Notes: generated by a model not told the origin, from the sequence alone. Shown: positions 1 through 10,214, numbered from the stretch's first letter. The stretch: DNA of 64,000 bases from Prevotella sp. UBA2742 (GCA_002353485.1 DEJS01000021.1:11837-75836), one strand, 5' to 3'. Numbers and translations are program-made.

Positions 1-1226
1 TCCAGTCGGCCAACATCTCGCGTATCTTCCGTACCCTGGGCGCCGACCCCCACGACCTGAGTTTCTTCTGGATACTGCCTCCCCTGATGGGCATCCTCGT
101 GCAGCCCGTCGTAGGCACGCTCTCCGACAAGACGTGGACGCGCTGGGGGCGCCGCATACCCTACCTCTTCGTAGGGGCACTGGTCGCCGTCGCCGTCATG
201 TGTCTGCTGCCCAACGCCGGTTCAATGCACATGGCCGTCTCGGCAGCACTCATCTTCGGTCTCATTGCCCTGATGCTCCTCGACACGTCCATCAACATGG
301 CCATGCAGCCCTTCAAGATGATGGTAGGCGACATGGTCAACGAAGAGCAGAAGGCCAAGGCCTACTCCATCCAGTCGTTCCTCTGCAACGCCGGCAGCGT
401 GGTAGGCTTCCTCTTCCCCTTCGTGCTCACCGCCATCGGCGTCAAGAACGTGGCTGCCGAGGGCGTCGTCCCCGACAGCGTCATCTGGTCGTTCTACATC
501 GGCGCGGCCATCCTCATTGCCTGTGTCCTCTACACCACGGCCAAGGTCAAGGAGTGGCCCCCCCAGGAGTATGCCGAGTACAACCCCGTGTCGCCCCAGA
601 CCGAGGGCAGCGCCAACTGGTTCACGCTGCTCCGAAACGCCCCCTCCACCTTCTGGAAGGTAGGCCTCGTGCAGTTCTTCTGCTGGGGTGGCATGCTGTA
701 CATGTGGACCTACGTCGTCGATGCCGTCTCGGAGACCGTCTGGGGCACCATCGACCCCACCACGACGAGCTACCAGGAAGCCGCCAACTGGACCGGCGTG
801 CTCTATGCCATCCAGGCCATGGGCTCCGTGGTATGGGCTGCCCTGCTACCACGCTTCCGCAACACCAAGATGGCCTACGCCGTCAGCCTCCTGCTGGGCG
901 GACTGGGCTTCGTGCTCATACCCTTCCTGCCCGACATGTACCTCCAGATAGTGCCCTTCCTGCTCATAGGCTGCGGCTGGGCCGCCATGCTCGCCATGCC
1001 CTTCACCTTCGTCACCAACGCCCTACAGGGCTACGGACACATGGGGGCCTACCTGGGACTCTTCAACGGTACCATCTGCATCCCCCAGATTGTGGCTGCC
1101 GTCTGTGGCGGAAGCATCCTCTCGCTCGTCGGCGGCCACCAGTCCACCATGATGATAGTGGCCGGCGCCTCCTTCGTCATCGGAGCCTGCTGCGTAGCCT
1201 TCATCAACGAGCACGGAAAACGCTAA
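1..1226 (+). CDS. MFS sugar transporter, SLC45/GPH-like (5' partial)
   Basis: Inner-membrane sugar transporter. The reading frame is open from base 3, so the N-terminus lies outside the window and 407 residues are visible. The loop after the first visible helix reads SDKTWTRWGRRIPY, the MFS A-motif in the form typical of SLC45-type and GPH-type sugar carriers. About ten hydrophobic segments follow, ending in AFINEHGKR. The gene lies 48 bp upstream of malQ on the same strand and is followed by SusB and pullulanase genes. I therefore infer uptake of maltose or malto-oligosaccharides across the inner membrane. The family call is firm; the substrate is inferred from context. Confidence 0.85.
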   Translation, partial: QSANISRIFRTLGADPHDLSFFWILPPLMGILVQPVVGTLSDKTWTRWGRRIPYLFVGALVAVAVMCLLPNAGSMHMAVSAALIFGLIALMLLDTSINMAMQPFKMMVGDMVNEEQKAKAYSIQSFLCNAGSVVGFLFPFVLTAIGVKNVAAEGVVPDSVIWSFYIGAAILIACVLYTTAKVKEWPPQEYAEYNPVSPQTEGSANWFTLLRNAPSTFWKVGLVQFFCWGGMLYMWTYVVDAVSETVWGTIDPTTTSYQEAANWTGVLYAIQAMGSVVWAALLPRFRNTKMAYAVSLLLGGLGFVLIPFLPDMYLQIVPFLLIGCGWAAMLAMPFTFVTNALQGYGHMGAYLGLFNGTICIPQIVAAVCGGSILSLVGGHQSTMMIVAGASFVIGACCVAFINEHGKR

Positions 1227-1274
1227 ATGCAATCGTTTGCACCATTCAATACTATATTAAAAACCTATCGTATT

Positions 1275-3704
1275 ATGAACATCTCATTTCACATTGACTA
1301 CCAGACCACCTTCGGCGAGGAAATCGTTCTGAACCTCCTGCCGAAGGACAACGCCGGCGCCCCCACCCAGCACAAGCTCACCACGCATGACGGCGCGCAC
1401 TGGTGCTGCGACCTCAGCATGAGTGCCAAGCCCGGCACCTACATCGACTACTACTACAGCCTCTGCCGCGGCGACGAGGAGCTGCGCCACGAGTGGCTCG
1501 TCATTCCCCACCGCCTCGAGTTTGCCGCCCAGAAGGCCAGTCGCTACACCGTCTACGACCACTGGCTCGACATACCCGAGGACGCCTATATGTACAGCTC
1601 GGCCTTTACCGACTGCGTGCTGGCCCGGCAGCGCGCCCTGAGCACGCCCGCCGAATACCAGCGCACGGTGCGCCTGAAGGTGCGTGCCCCCCAGCTTCGC
1701 CAGGGCGAGCGCCTGTCCATCGTCGGCGAGCCCCAGCAGCTCGGAGCCTGGGACATCAAGCAGGCACTGAACATGACCGAGCACGAGCCCAACGAGTGGG
1801 TTATCAGTCTCGACGCCTCCAAGCTGCCCGCCGGGCGCTTCGAGTTCAAGTTCATCATCCTCGACACCGAGCCCGACTACACCCCCCTGTGGGAACAGGC
1901 CAACAACCGCAGCATCGACCTGCCCGAGCTCCAGGACGGCGACGTCGTGGTCTACGAGCTGCCACAGGCCACCTTCCCCATCTATCCCTGGAAGGGAGCA
2001 GGCGTCGTCATACCCATCTTCTCGCTGCGCTCCGAGGGGTCCTTCGGTGTCGGCGACTTCGGCGACCTGAAGCTCATGGTGGACTGGGCCGCCAAGACAA
2101 GCCTGCGCTTCCTGCAGGTGCTGCCCATCAACGACACCAACATCACACACACCTGGCAGGACTCCTACCCCTACAACTCCATCAGCATCTATGCCCTTCA
2201 CCCCCAGTACACAGACTTCCGCCAGCTGCCCGCGCTGAAGGACAAGGACCGCGCCAAGCACTACGAGGCCCTGCGCCAGGAGCTCAACGCCCTGCCGCAG
2301 ATTGACTACGAGCGCATGTTCCAGGCCAAGATGGACTACCTCCGCGAGCTCTTCGCCCAGGAGTGGAGCGCCGTCAGCCGACGCGCCTCCTACAAGCAGT
2401 TCTACGACGACAACAAGCAGTGGCTGGAGCCCTACGCCCTCTTCTGCTACTACCGCGACCTTTACGGCACGGCCACCTTCAGCCAGTGGCCCGACAAGCT
2501 GGCCACGCCCGACAAGAAGGTGCTCAACTTCTGGTGCTACGTGCAGTACAACCTCGACCAGCAGATGCGCGCCGCACACGACTACGCACGCCAGCACCGT
2601 GTCGTGCTCAAGGGCGACATACCCATCGGCATCAGCCGCGACGGCGTGGAGGCATGGGTAGAGCCCAAGTACTTCAACCTGAACGGACAGGCCGGCGCAC
2701 CCCCCGACCCCTTCTCGGCCGACGGACAGAACTGGGGATTCCCCACCTACAACTGGGACGCCATGCTCGCCGACGGCTGCTCGTGGTGGGTACGGCGCTT
2801 CCGCAAGATGGCAGAATACTTCGACGCCTACCGCATAGACCACGTGCTGGGCTTCTTCCGCATCTGGGAGATTCCCGTGCCCGAGAAGTCGGGACTCATG
2901 GGACAGTTCTCGCCCGCACTGGGCATGAGCAAGGAGGAGATAGAGGGCTACGGCGTACGCTTCAACGACGGACTGTTCCTCGTCGACCACAAGCGTCAGG
3001 ACCGCTGGCATCCGCGCATCGCCGTGCAGTACCAGCAGGCATACGCCGACCTGGACGACGGCCAGAAGTACAACTTCAACCGTCTGTACAACGACTACTT
3101 CTACCGCCGCAACAACCAGTACTGGTACCAGGAGGCCATGAAGAAGCTGCCCCGACTGACCCAGGCCACCCGCATGCTCTGCTGTGCCGAGGACCTCGGC
3201 ATGGTGCCCGACTGCGTGCCATGGGTCATGAACGAGCTGCGCATCCTGTCGCTCGAGATACAGACCATGCCCAAGGACCCCACCACCCGTTTCGGCAAAC
3301 TGTCGCACAACCCCTACCGCTCCGTGTGCACCTTCTCTACCCACGACATGCCCACGCTCAGACAGTGGTGGGACGAAGACGCCGAACAGACCCAGGCCTA
3401 CTACAACATCCCGCTGCGCCGCAGCGGCGAGGCACCCCACCCCCTGCCCGCATGGCTGGCAAAGGACATCGTGAGCCGACAGCTCACCTCGCCCTCCATG
3501 CTCTGTCTGCTGTCGCTGCAGGACTGGCTCAGCATCGACGAGCACCTGCGCCTGCCCGACCCCAACGCCGAGCGCATCAACATACCGGCCAACCCACGAC
3601 ACTACTGGCGCTACCGTATGCATCTCACCATCGAACAACTACTCCAGGCCGACGACTTCAACGAAGAGGTACGCACCCTCGTAGCACACAGCGGCCGAAA
3701 ATAA
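1275..3704 (+). CDS. malQ: 4-alpha-glucanotransferase (amylomaltase, DPE2-like)
   Basis: Transfers alpha-1,4-glucan segments between malto-oligosaccharides and releases glucose; cytoplasmic, no signal peptide. It has 809 residues. Two CBM20-like starch-binding modules (about 1-110 and 128-230) precede a GH77 catalytic domain, the layout of plant DPE2 and Bacteroidetes MalQ. Catalytic residues are visible: nucleophile Asp522 in YRIDHVLGFF, acid/base Glu639 in CAEDLG, stabiliser Asp691 in STHDMPT. I start at ATG 1275; an upstream TTG-type extension from 1227 would run through the AT-rich gap after the transporter. It sits 21 bp before the GH97 gene, so co-transcription is likely. Codons are strongly C/G-ending. 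Confidence 0.95.
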   Translation: MNISFHIDYQTTFGEEIVLNLLPKDNAGAPTQHKLTTHDGAHWCCDLSMSAKPGTYIDYYYSLCRGDEELRHEWLVIPHRLEFAAQKASRYTVYDHWLDIPEDAYMYSSAFTDCVLARQRALSTPAEYQRTVRLKVRAPQLRQGERLSIVGEPQQLGAWDIKQALNMTEHEPNEWVISLDASKLPAGRFEFKFIILDTEPDYTPLWEQANNRSIDLPELQDGDVVVYELPQATFPIYPWKGAGVVIPIFSLRSEGSFGVGDFGDLKLMVDWAAKTSLRFLQVLPINDTNITHTWQDSYPYNSISIYALHPQYTDFRQLPALKDKDRAKHYEALRQELNALPQIDYERMFQAKMDYLRELFAQEWSAVSRRASYKQFYDDNKQWLEPYALFCYYRDLYGTATFSQWPDKLATPDKKVLNFWCYVQYNLDQQMRAAHDYARQHRVVLKGDIPIGISRDGVEAWVEPKYFNLNGQAGAPPDPFSADGQNWGFPTYNWDAMLADGCSWWVRRFRKMAEYFDAYRIDHVLGFFRIWEIPVPEKSGLMGQFSPALGMSKEEIEGYGVRFNDGLFLVDHKRQDRWHPRIAVQYQQAYADLDDGQKYNFNRLYNDYFYRRNNQYWYQEAMKKLPRLTQATRMLCCAEDLGMVPDCVPWVMNELRILSLEIQTMPKDPTTRFGKLSHNPYRSVCTFSTHDMPTLRQWWDEDAEQTQAYYNIPLRRSGEAPHPLPAWLAKDIVSRQLTSPSMLCLLSLQDWLSIDEHLRLPDPNAERINIPANPRHYWRYRMHLTIEQLLQADDFNEEVRTLVAHSGRK

Positions 3705-3725
3705 CTAACACTCAACAAGACTGAT

Positions 3726-5945
3726 ATGACCCTAAAGAAAACCCTCTTCACCCTGGCCCTGCTGTCTGCCATGACGGCAGCGGCCACCGAGGTGAAGTCG
3801 CCTAACGGCAACATCGTACTCAACTTCCGCGTAGAGCAGGGCCGACCCCTCTACAGTGTTACCTACAAAGGGTGCGACGTCATCCTGCCCTCACACCTCG
3901 GCCTCGAGCTGGCCAAGGACAAGCACGCCTCCAAGGGACTCAAGGAGACGGACCTCATGGACGGCTTCACGCTGCACGACGAGCATACCACCACCTTCGA
4001 CGAGACCTGGCAGCCCGTCTGGGGCGAGACACGCGACATTCGCAACCACTACGTCGAGTATCTGGCCGAACTCTACCAGCCCGCCTGGCAGCGACGCATG
4101 CTGCTGCGCTTCCGCGTCTACGACGACGGCGTGGGCTTCCGCTACGAGTTCCCGCAGCAGAAACAGCTGAACTACTTCCTCATCAAGGAGGAGCGCACCG
4201 AATTTGCCATGACGGGCGACCACACCGCCTGGTGGCTTCCCGGCGACTACGACACGCAGGAGCAGGAGACCCAGGAGACGCGCCTCAGCGAGATACGCGG
4301 CCGCTTCCAGAAGGCCGTCAACTGGGGCAACAGCTCCGTGGCCGTCTTCTCACCCACCGGCGTACAGACCTCGCTGCAGATGAAAACCCAGGACGGCCTG
4401 TACATCAACCTGCACGAAGCCGCCTGCCTGGACTACGCCACCATGCACCTCGAGCTGGTAGACAACGAAACCCGCGCACTCACCACCCAGCTCGAGGGCA
4501 GCAGCAACCGCTACACCCCCAACCCCGGGCCCTCGCCCTACCCGCTGCCCAAGCCCTACACCTTCGTCAGCCACCTCACCCCCGACGCCACAGGCCTGAA
4601 GGGATGCATGCAGACCCCCTGCGAGACACCCTGGCGAACCATCATCGTCAGCGACGACGCCCGCGACATGCTCGCCTCCAACCTCATACTGAACCTCAAC
4701 GAGCCCTGCAAACTCGAGGACACCTCGTGGATACACCCCACGAAGTACTGCGGCGTATGGTGGGAAATGATAGTGGGCAAGTCCAACTGGCACTACACCG
4801 ACGACCAGCCCAGCGTCAAGCTCGACTCCTTCGACTACCGTAAGGCCAAGCCCCACGGCCGCCACGCCGCCAACAACGAAAAGGTAAAACGCTACATCGA
4901 CTTCGCGGCTAAGAACGGTCTGGACCAAGTCCTCGTCGAGGGGTGGAACATAGGCTGGGAAGACTGGGCCAACCTGTGGAAGCGCGACGTCTTCGACTTC
5001 CAGACACCCTACCCCGACTTCGACCTGAAGATGCTCAACGACTACGCCCACAGCAAAGGCGTCAAACTGCTGATGCACCACGAGACGTCGTCGAGCACCC
5101 AGAACTACGAGCGCCACCTCGAAGACGCCTTCCAGCTGATGAACCGCTACGGCTACGACGCCGTGAAGACGGGCTACGTAGGCGACATCATACCCCGCGG
5201 CGACCACCACTACTCGCAGTCCATGAACAACCATTATCTCCACGTCATCCGCGAGGCCGCACGCCACCATATCATGGTCAATGCACACGAGGCCACACGT
5301 CCCACCGGCCTATGCCGTACCTACCCCAACCTCGTCGGCAACGAGTCGGCCCGGGGCACCGAGTACGAAGCCTTCGGAGGCTCAAATCCCAACCACACCT
5401 GCATACTGCCCTTCACCCGCCTGCAGGGCGGACCCATGGACTATACGCCCGGCATCTTCGAGACCAAGCTCTCCACCTGGAGCGACAACACCTCCTGGGC
5501 ACGCATCACCATTGCCGGCTCACTGGCCCTCTACCTCACCATGTACTCGCCCCTGCAGATGGCTGCCGACCTGCCCGAACACTACGAACGCTACGACGAC
5601 GCCTTCCAGTTCATACGCGACGTGGCCTGCGACTGGGACCAGAGCATCTACCTCGAGGCCGAGCCGGCACGCTACATCACCGTGGCCCGCAAGGCCAAAG
5701 GCACCGACAACTGGTTCCTCGGAGGCAAGTGTAACGAAGACGGACACCAGAGCACCGTGCGCCTCGACTTCCTGGACAAGGGACGCAAGTACCTCTGCAC
5801 CATCTATGCCGACGCCCCCGACGCCCACTACGAGACCAACCCCAAGGCCTACACCATCACCCGCCGCACGGTGACGTCGAAGGACGTACTCAAGCTGCGC
5901 GAGGCTCCGGGCGGCGGAGTGGCCGTATCACTCATCGCACAGTAG
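3726..5945 (+). CDS. susB: GH97 glucan alpha-glucosidase, SusB type
   Basis: Exported inverting alpha-glucosidase that hydrolyses malto-oligosaccharides to glucose in the periplasm. It has 739 residues (B. thetaiotaomicron SusB has 738). The signal peptide is about residues 1-20, ending in TAAA. The three key glutamates of SusB (439, 508, 532) are matched by Glu453 (HHETS), Glu522 (NAHEATRPTG) and Glu546 (GTEYEAF), all with the same offset of 14. This places it in the inverting, calcium-dependent subgroup rather than the retaining alpha-galactosidase subgroup. It follows malQ by 21 bp; together with the transporter and pullulanase it forms the starch-use block. Confidence 0.95.
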   Translation: MTLKKTLFTLALLSAMTAAATEVKSPNGNIVLNFRVEQGRPLYSVTYKGCDVILPSHLGLELAKDKHASKGLKETDLMDGFTLHDEHTTTFDETWQPVWGETRDIRNHYVEYLAELYQPAWQRRMLLRFRVYDDGVGFRYEFPQQKQLNYFLIKEERTEFAMTGDHTAWWLPGDYDTQEQETQETRLSEIRGRFQKAVNWGNSSVAVFSPTGVQTSLQMKTQDGLYINLHEAACLDYATMHLELVDNETRALTTQLEGSSNRYTPNPGPSPYPLPKPYTFVSHLTPDATGLKGCMQTPCETPWRTIIVSDDARDMLASNLILNLNEPCKLEDTSWIHPTKYCGVWWEMIVGKSNWHYTDDQPSVKLDSFDYRKAKPHGRHAANNEKVKRYIDFAAKNGLDQVLVEGWNIGWEDWANLWKRDVFDFQTPYPDFDLKMLNDYAHSKGVKLLMHHETSSSTQNYERHLEDAFQLMNRYGYDAVKTGYVGDIIPRGDHHYSQSMNNHYLHVIREAARHHIMVNAHEATRPTGLCRTYPNLVGNESARGTEYEAFGGSNPNHTCILPFTRLQGGPMDYTPGIFETKLSTWSDNTSWARITIAGSLALYLTMYSPLQMAADLPEHYERYDDAFQFIRDVACDWDQSIYLEAEPARYITVARKAKGTDNWFLGGKCNEDGHQSTVRLDFLDKGRKYLCTIYADAPDAHYETNPKAYTITRRTVTSKDVLKLREAPGGGVAVSLIAQ

Positions 5946-6014
5946 GAAACTTTACACCAAGCATTAAAAAGCAACGTACCGGACATAAAAAAGCAGCGTC
6001 CAGCCAGTGCCTGT

Positions 6015-6082
6015 CCTCGTTCTATCCTCGTTCTATCCTCGTTCTATCCTCGTTACTTTTTACGAAGCCAGAGTGTAACGAG
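6015..6082. repeat. 11-bp tandem repeat plus stem-loop
   Basis: The unit CCTCGTTCTAT is repeated three times with a partial fourth copy (6015-6054). The last copy forms an 8-bp stem: CTCGTTAC at 6049-6056 pairs with GTAACGAG at 6075-6082. It lies in the 202-bp gap between susB and the helicase gene. A role in ending susB transcription is possible, but no clean T-run follows the stem. Confidence 0.7.
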
Positions 6083-6147
6083 AACGGACGTAAAAACAGT
6101 TAAAGCCTGTTAAAGACCGGGGGCGGACATAAAGAGAAAAGAAAAAA

Positions 6148-8268
6148 ATGAACACCACGCAGTCATCCATCCAGGCCCTGCAGCAGCAACGGCTGCTGCT
6201 GGAGCTGGAGTACCAGACGGAGAAGGAGGCCTATCGCCAGCAGACCGAGAGCATCGGCGTGGGGCGTAAGGTGAAGCGCGGCGATGCCTGGTGGCCCGTG
6301 CGCTACCAGCGCAGCTACTACAACTCGCTGAACCAGCTGGCCCTGGAGGTGACGCGCACGCAGGACGAGGATATTGAGCACAACTTCGAGTTCGGACGCC
6401 CCGTGGTGTTCTTCACCTGCGATGCCGACACGGCCACGGCGGCCGGCGGCGCGACAGCGACGGCCGGCGCCAAAGGCGGCAAAGGCGGACAGGGCACGGC
6501 GCTGCGCTACTTCCGCTTTACCGGCGTGGTGAGCTACGTCGACGGCGACCGCATGGTGGTGACGGTGCCTGACGGCACACCGCTCATCGACCTGCAGGGC
6601 GCACAGGGGCTGGGCGTGCAGCTGTCGTTCGACGAGACCAGCTACCGCCTGATGATGGAGGCACTGGACCGCGCCATACGCGGCAAGGGGCGGCTGGGCT
6701 ATCTGCGCGACCTGTTCTACACGCCGTGGCACCCCGCCAAGGACGGCAGCCGCGGCCACGGCATGAGGGCCGAGACGCTGGTGTTCCAGCCCATGCACTT
6801 CGACTACCTGAACCCGACGCAGGAGGAGGCCGTCAACCAGGTGCTGCGGGCCAAGGACGTGGCCGTCGTGCACGGACCGCCGGGCACGGGGAAGACGACG
6901 ACACTGGTCGAGGCCATACGCGAGACACTGATGCGCGAGAGCCAGGTGCTGGTGTGTGCACAGAGCAACATGGCCGTCGACTGGATTTCGGAGAAGCTGG
7001 TAGACCGCGGCATCAACGTGCTGCGCATAGGCAACCCGACGCGCGTGAACGACAAGATGCTGTCGTTCACCTACGAACGGCGCTTCGAGGCGCACCCCGA
7101 CTACCCGCAGCTGTGGTCGCTGCGCAAGGCCATGCGCGAGCTGCGCAGCCACCGCCGGGGCGGCGACGAGAAGTGGCACCAGAAGATGGAGAGCCTGAAG
7201 AGCCGCGCCACCGAGCTGGAGATACGCATCAACGCCGAGCTCTTCGGCGAGGCGCGCGTCATAGCCTCCACGCTGGTCGGTGCCGCCAACCGACTGCTGG
7301 ACGGGCAACGGTATAATACGCTGTTCATCGACGAGGCGGCACAGGCCCTCGAGGCGGCCTGCTGGATACCCCTCCGGCGCGTAGGCCGCGTTGTGCTGGC
7401 CGGCGACCACTGCCAGCTGCCGCCCACGGTGAAGAGCATTGCGGCACTGAAGGCCGGACTGGGCAAGACGCTGATGGAACGCCTGGTGGAGACGCACCCC
7501 GAGGCCGTCACACTGCTCAAGACGCAGTACCGCATGCACGACGACATCATGCGCTTCTCGTCCGACTACTTCTACGGCGGACAGGTGGAGAGCGCCCCGG
7601 AGGTAAAGTTCCGCGGCATACTGGACCTCGACACGCCCATGGAGTGGATAGACACCCATAGCGAGCTGGGAAAGCTTGCTGCCGCAGGAATTGGGACTGC
7701 GGAAGCAAATTCTTCACTCTTCACTCTTCACTCTTCATTTAGAGAGGAGTTTGTGGGCGAGAGCTACGGACGCATCAACAAGAGCGAGGCCATGCTGACG
7801 CTGCTGGTGCTGGAACGGTACTTTGAGCGCATCGGAAAACAGCGCCTGCTGGACGAGCGCATCGACGTGGGCATCATCTCGCCCTACCGTGCACAGGTGC
7901 AGTACCTGCGCCGGCTGGTACAGAAGAGCGCCGGGCTGAAGCCCTTCCGGCGCATGATCAGCGTCAATACGGTAGACGGTTTCCAGGGGCAGGAGCGCGA
8001 CGTCATACTCATCTCGCTGGTGCGCTCGAACGACGAGGGACAGATAGGGTTCCTGCGCGACCTGCGACGCATGAATGTGGCCATCACGCGCGCAAGGATG
8101 AAGGTCATCATCCTGGGCGACCGCCAGACACTGGCGCACAACCCGTTCTACCGACAGTTATGGAGATATATTACCGCACTAAAAGAGAATAACTATGAAG
8201 CAACGCTTACTGACAGCACTGACTGTGGTGCTACTGACTACGACAACGGCAATGGCACAGTTCTTTAA
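6148..8268 (+). CDS. SF1B helicase, IGHMBP2/SMUBP-2-like (DNA2/NAM7 type)
   Basis: ATP-dependent DNA/RNA helicase of superfamily 1, 706 residues, cytoplasmic. Motifs in order: I GPPGTGKTTT (from Gly243), II IDEAAQALE, III GDHCQLPPT, IV QYRMHDDI, V TVDGFQGQERD, VI NVAITRARMK. The N-terminal third carries the beta-barrel region usual for this family plus a low-complexity Ala/Gly stretch. Two oddities: a heptamer repeat (7714-7734) lies inside the frame, in a variable loop before the conserved EEFVGES. Also, the frame runs 74 bp into the next gene, adding a tail of about 25 residues after the expected end near RQLWRYI. It lies inside the starch block but has no obvious link to glycan use. Confidence 0.9.
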   Translation: MNTTQSSIQALQQQRLLLELEYQTEKEAYRQQTESIGVGRKVKRGDAWWPVRYQRSYYNSLNQLALEVTRTQDEDIEHNFEFGRPVVFFTCDADTATAAGGATATAGAKGGKGGQGTALRYFRFTGVVSYVDGDRMVVTVPDGTPLIDLQGAQGLGVQLSFDETSYRLMMEALDRAIRGKGRLGYLRDLFYTPWHPAKDGSRGHGMRAETLVFQPMHFDYLNPTQEEAVNQVLRAKDVAVVHGPPGTGKTTTLVEAIRETLMRESQVLVCAQSNMAVDWISEKLVDRGINVLRIGNPTRVNDKMLSFTYERRFEAHPDYPQLWSLRKAMRELRSHRRGGDEKWHQKMESLKSRATELEIRINAELFGEARVIASTLVGAANRLLDGQRYNTLFIDEAAQALEAACWIPLRRVGRVVLAGDHCQLPPTVKSIAALKAGLGKTLMERLVETHPEAVTLLKTQYRMHDDIMRFSSDYFYGGQVESAPEVKFRGILDLDTPMEWIDTHSELGKLAAAGIGTAEANSSLFTLHSSFREEFVGESYGRINKSEAMLTLLVLERYFERIGKQRLLDERIDVGIISPYRAQVQYLRRLVQKSAGLKPFRRMISVNTVDGFQGQERDVILISLVRSNDEGQIGFLRDLRRMNVAITRARMKVIILGDRQTLAHNPFYRQLWRYITALKENNYEATLTDSTDCGATDYDNGNGTVL
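7714..7734. repeat. 7-bp tandem repeat inside helicase gene
   Basis: Three perfect copies of TCACTCT, 21 bp in total, so the reading frame is kept; they encode part of SSLFTLHSSF. The complementary strand reads AGAGTGA and fits the AGARTKR heptamer family also seen at 17751 and 26806. Confidence 0.85.
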
Positions 8269-10126
8269 CGAAGTACAGTACTCGCCCGAGCAGACCCGAT
8301 TCGCCCTCTTCGCACCCGAGGACGCCAAGGCGGTGAAGCTGCGCCTCTACCGCGACGGACAGGGCGGCAAGGCCCTCCAGACGGTCAAGATGGAGTACCG
8401 CGACGGACGCTGGCGCGCCACGGTCAAGGGCGACCTGCGCGGACGATTCTATACCTTCGATACCGGACACGGAGAGACGCCGGGCGTCTTCGCAAAGGCC
8501 GTGGGAGTGAACGGACGCCGGGGAGCCATCGTCACCCTGAAGGACACCGACCCCGAAGGGTGGGCCGACGACAAGCGGCCCGTCACGAAGTCGCCCGCCG
8601 ACCTCGTCATCTATGAGATGCACCACCGCGACTTCTCCATTGCCCGGCAGGACGCCCGATACCCGGGCAAATTCCTGGCCCTGACGGAGCCGTGGGCCAT
8701 CGGCCACCTGAAGGAGCTGGGCGTCAACGCAGTGCACATCCTGCCCTCGTACGACTATGGCTCGGTGGACGAGACACGACTGAAGGACAACAAGTACAAC
8801 TGGGGCTACGACCCGGTGAACTACAACGTGCCCGAGGGTGGATACAGCACCGACCCCTACCGGCCCGAGGTACGCATCAGGGAGTTCAAGAAGATGGTGC
8901 AGGCACTGCACAAGGCGGGCATACGCGTCATACTGGACGTAGTGTATAACCACACCTACGACATCGAACACTCAAACTTCCAGCGCACCTACCCGGACTA
9001 CTTCTACCGCAAGACGGCCGACGGCAGCTACAGCAACGGATCGGGGTGCGGCAATGAGACGGCGTCCGAGAAGCCCATGATGCGCCTGTTCATGCTCGAA
9101 AGCGTGCGCTACTGGATGCAGGAATACCATATCGACGGATTCCGATTCGACCTGATGGGCTGTCACGACATAGAGACCATGAACGCCATCCGTACCATGG
9201 TGAACGAGGCCGATCCCACGGTCTTCATCTACGGCGAGGGATGGAGCGCCGGCAACTGCGCGCTGCCCGCCGAACGGCTGGGCATGAAGGCCAACGTAAG
9301 CCGGATGCCTGGCATAGCGGCCTTCAGCGACGAGCTGCGCGACGCACTGCGCGGACCCTTCAGCGACGACACCAAGGGAGGCTTCCTGGCCGCCGCTACC
9401 GACGACGATGCCGACAACGCCATGCTCGAAGAGAGCCTGAAGTTCGGCATCGTGGGGGCCGTCAGCCACCCGCAGGTAGACATGACACGCGTCAACTACG
9501 CCCAGCAGCCCTGGGCCACCGAGCCCGTACAGATGATTAGCTACGTCTCGTGCCACGACGACATGTGTCTTACCGACCGCCTGAGGGCCAGCATACCGGG
9601 ACTGACCACCGAGGAGCTGATACGCCTGGACCTGCTGGCACAGACCGCCGTCTTCACCTCGCAGGGCGTACCCTTCATGCTAAGTGGCGAAGAGATGCTG
9701 CGCGACAAGAAAGGCGTGCACAACTCGTTCGAGTCGCCCGACAGCGTCAACCACCTGGACTGGAACAACCTCAGGCGCTATCCGCAGGTGATGGAGTACT
9801 ACAAGAACCTTATCCGGCTCCGACAGCACCACCCGGCATTCCGATTAGGGTCTGCCGACCTCGTGCGCAAGCACCTGGAGTTCCTTCCAGCACCAAGGCA
9901 CGTCGTAGCCTTCCGGCTCAAGAACTATGCCGGACGCGACGACTGGCGTAACATCATCGTGGTGCTCAACGCCTCGCGACAGCCACAGACCGTCGTCATA
10001 CCCAAGGGCGTCTACCAGGAGGTTTGCTGCGACGGAGTCATCAACGAAGCCGGACTCGGCACCATCCAGGGCACCGAGACCGTCGTCAGCCCGCAGTCGG
10101 CTGTCATCCTGCACGACGAGCCCTGA
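8195..10126 (+). CDS. pulA: Type I pullulanase (GH13), secreted
   Basis: Exported alpha-1,6-glucan debranching enzyme, 643 residues. The signal peptide MKQRLLTALTVVLLTTTTAMA is followed by an N-terminal beta-sandwich of CBM48 type and the GH13 barrel. The pullulanase signature YNWGYDP is present. Catalytic residues: Asp319 in FRFDLMG, Glu348 in YGEGW, Asp455 in SCHDD. It starts inside the 3' end of the helicase gene (74-bp overlap, different frame); ATG 8195 is well supported by the signal peptide. With MalQ and SusB it would complete degradation of branched starch fragments. It is shorter than cell-wall pullulanases with extra CBMs, but normal for Bacteroidetes. Confidence 0.93.
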   Translation: MKQRLLTALTVVLLTTTTAMAQFFNEVQYSPEQTRFALFAPEDAKAVKLRLYRDGQGGKALQTVKMEYRDGRWRATVKGDLRGRFYTFDTGHGETPGVFAKAVGVNGRRGAIVTLKDTDPEGWADDKRPVTKSPADLVIYEMHHRDFSIARQDARYPGKFLALTEPWAIGHLKELGVNAVHILPSYDYGSVDETRLKDNKYNWGYDPVNYNVPEGGYSTDPYRPEVRIREFKKMVQALHKAGIRVILDVVYNHTYDIEHSNFQRTYPDYFYRKTADGSYSNGSGCGNETASEKPMMRLFMLESVRYWMQEYHIDGFRFDLMGCHDIETMNAIRTMVNEADPTVFIYGEGWSAGNCALPAERLGMKANVSRMPGIAAFSDELRDALRGPFSDDTKGGFLAAATDDDADNAMLEESLKFGIVGAVSHPQVDMTRVNYAQQPWATEPVQMISYVSCHDDMCLTDRLRASIPGLTTEELIRLDLLAQTAVFTSQGVPFMLSGEEMLRDKKGVHNSFESPDSVNHLDWNNLRRYPQVMEYYKNLIRLRQHHPAFRLGSADLVRKHLEFLPAPRHVVAFRLKNYAGRDDWRNIIVVLNASRQPQTVVIPKGVYQEVCCDGVINEAGLGTIQGTETVVSPQSAVILHDEP

Positions 10127-10214
10127 AGCCTTTTCAGGGAGTGCAGCGCACGGCATTGCTACATTCAAAAAGGTTTATGATACACAGGGGAAATACCGTT
10201 CGGGCATTTCTTAG

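Noticed and set aside
1284..3638. Very long open frame (784 codons) on the minus strand of malQ
   Set aside because: It mirrors a clear GH77 gene; high G/C third positions create long antisense frames. The product is low-complexity Val/Leu/Gly-rich with no motifs. The same applies to long antisense frames over susB (4350-5288), the helicase (6163-7659), GH115 (10910-11677) and lepB (26929-28158).
6049..6082. Rho-independent terminator after susB
   Set aside because: The T-run is in the loop rather than after the stem; listed only as a repeat with stem-loop.
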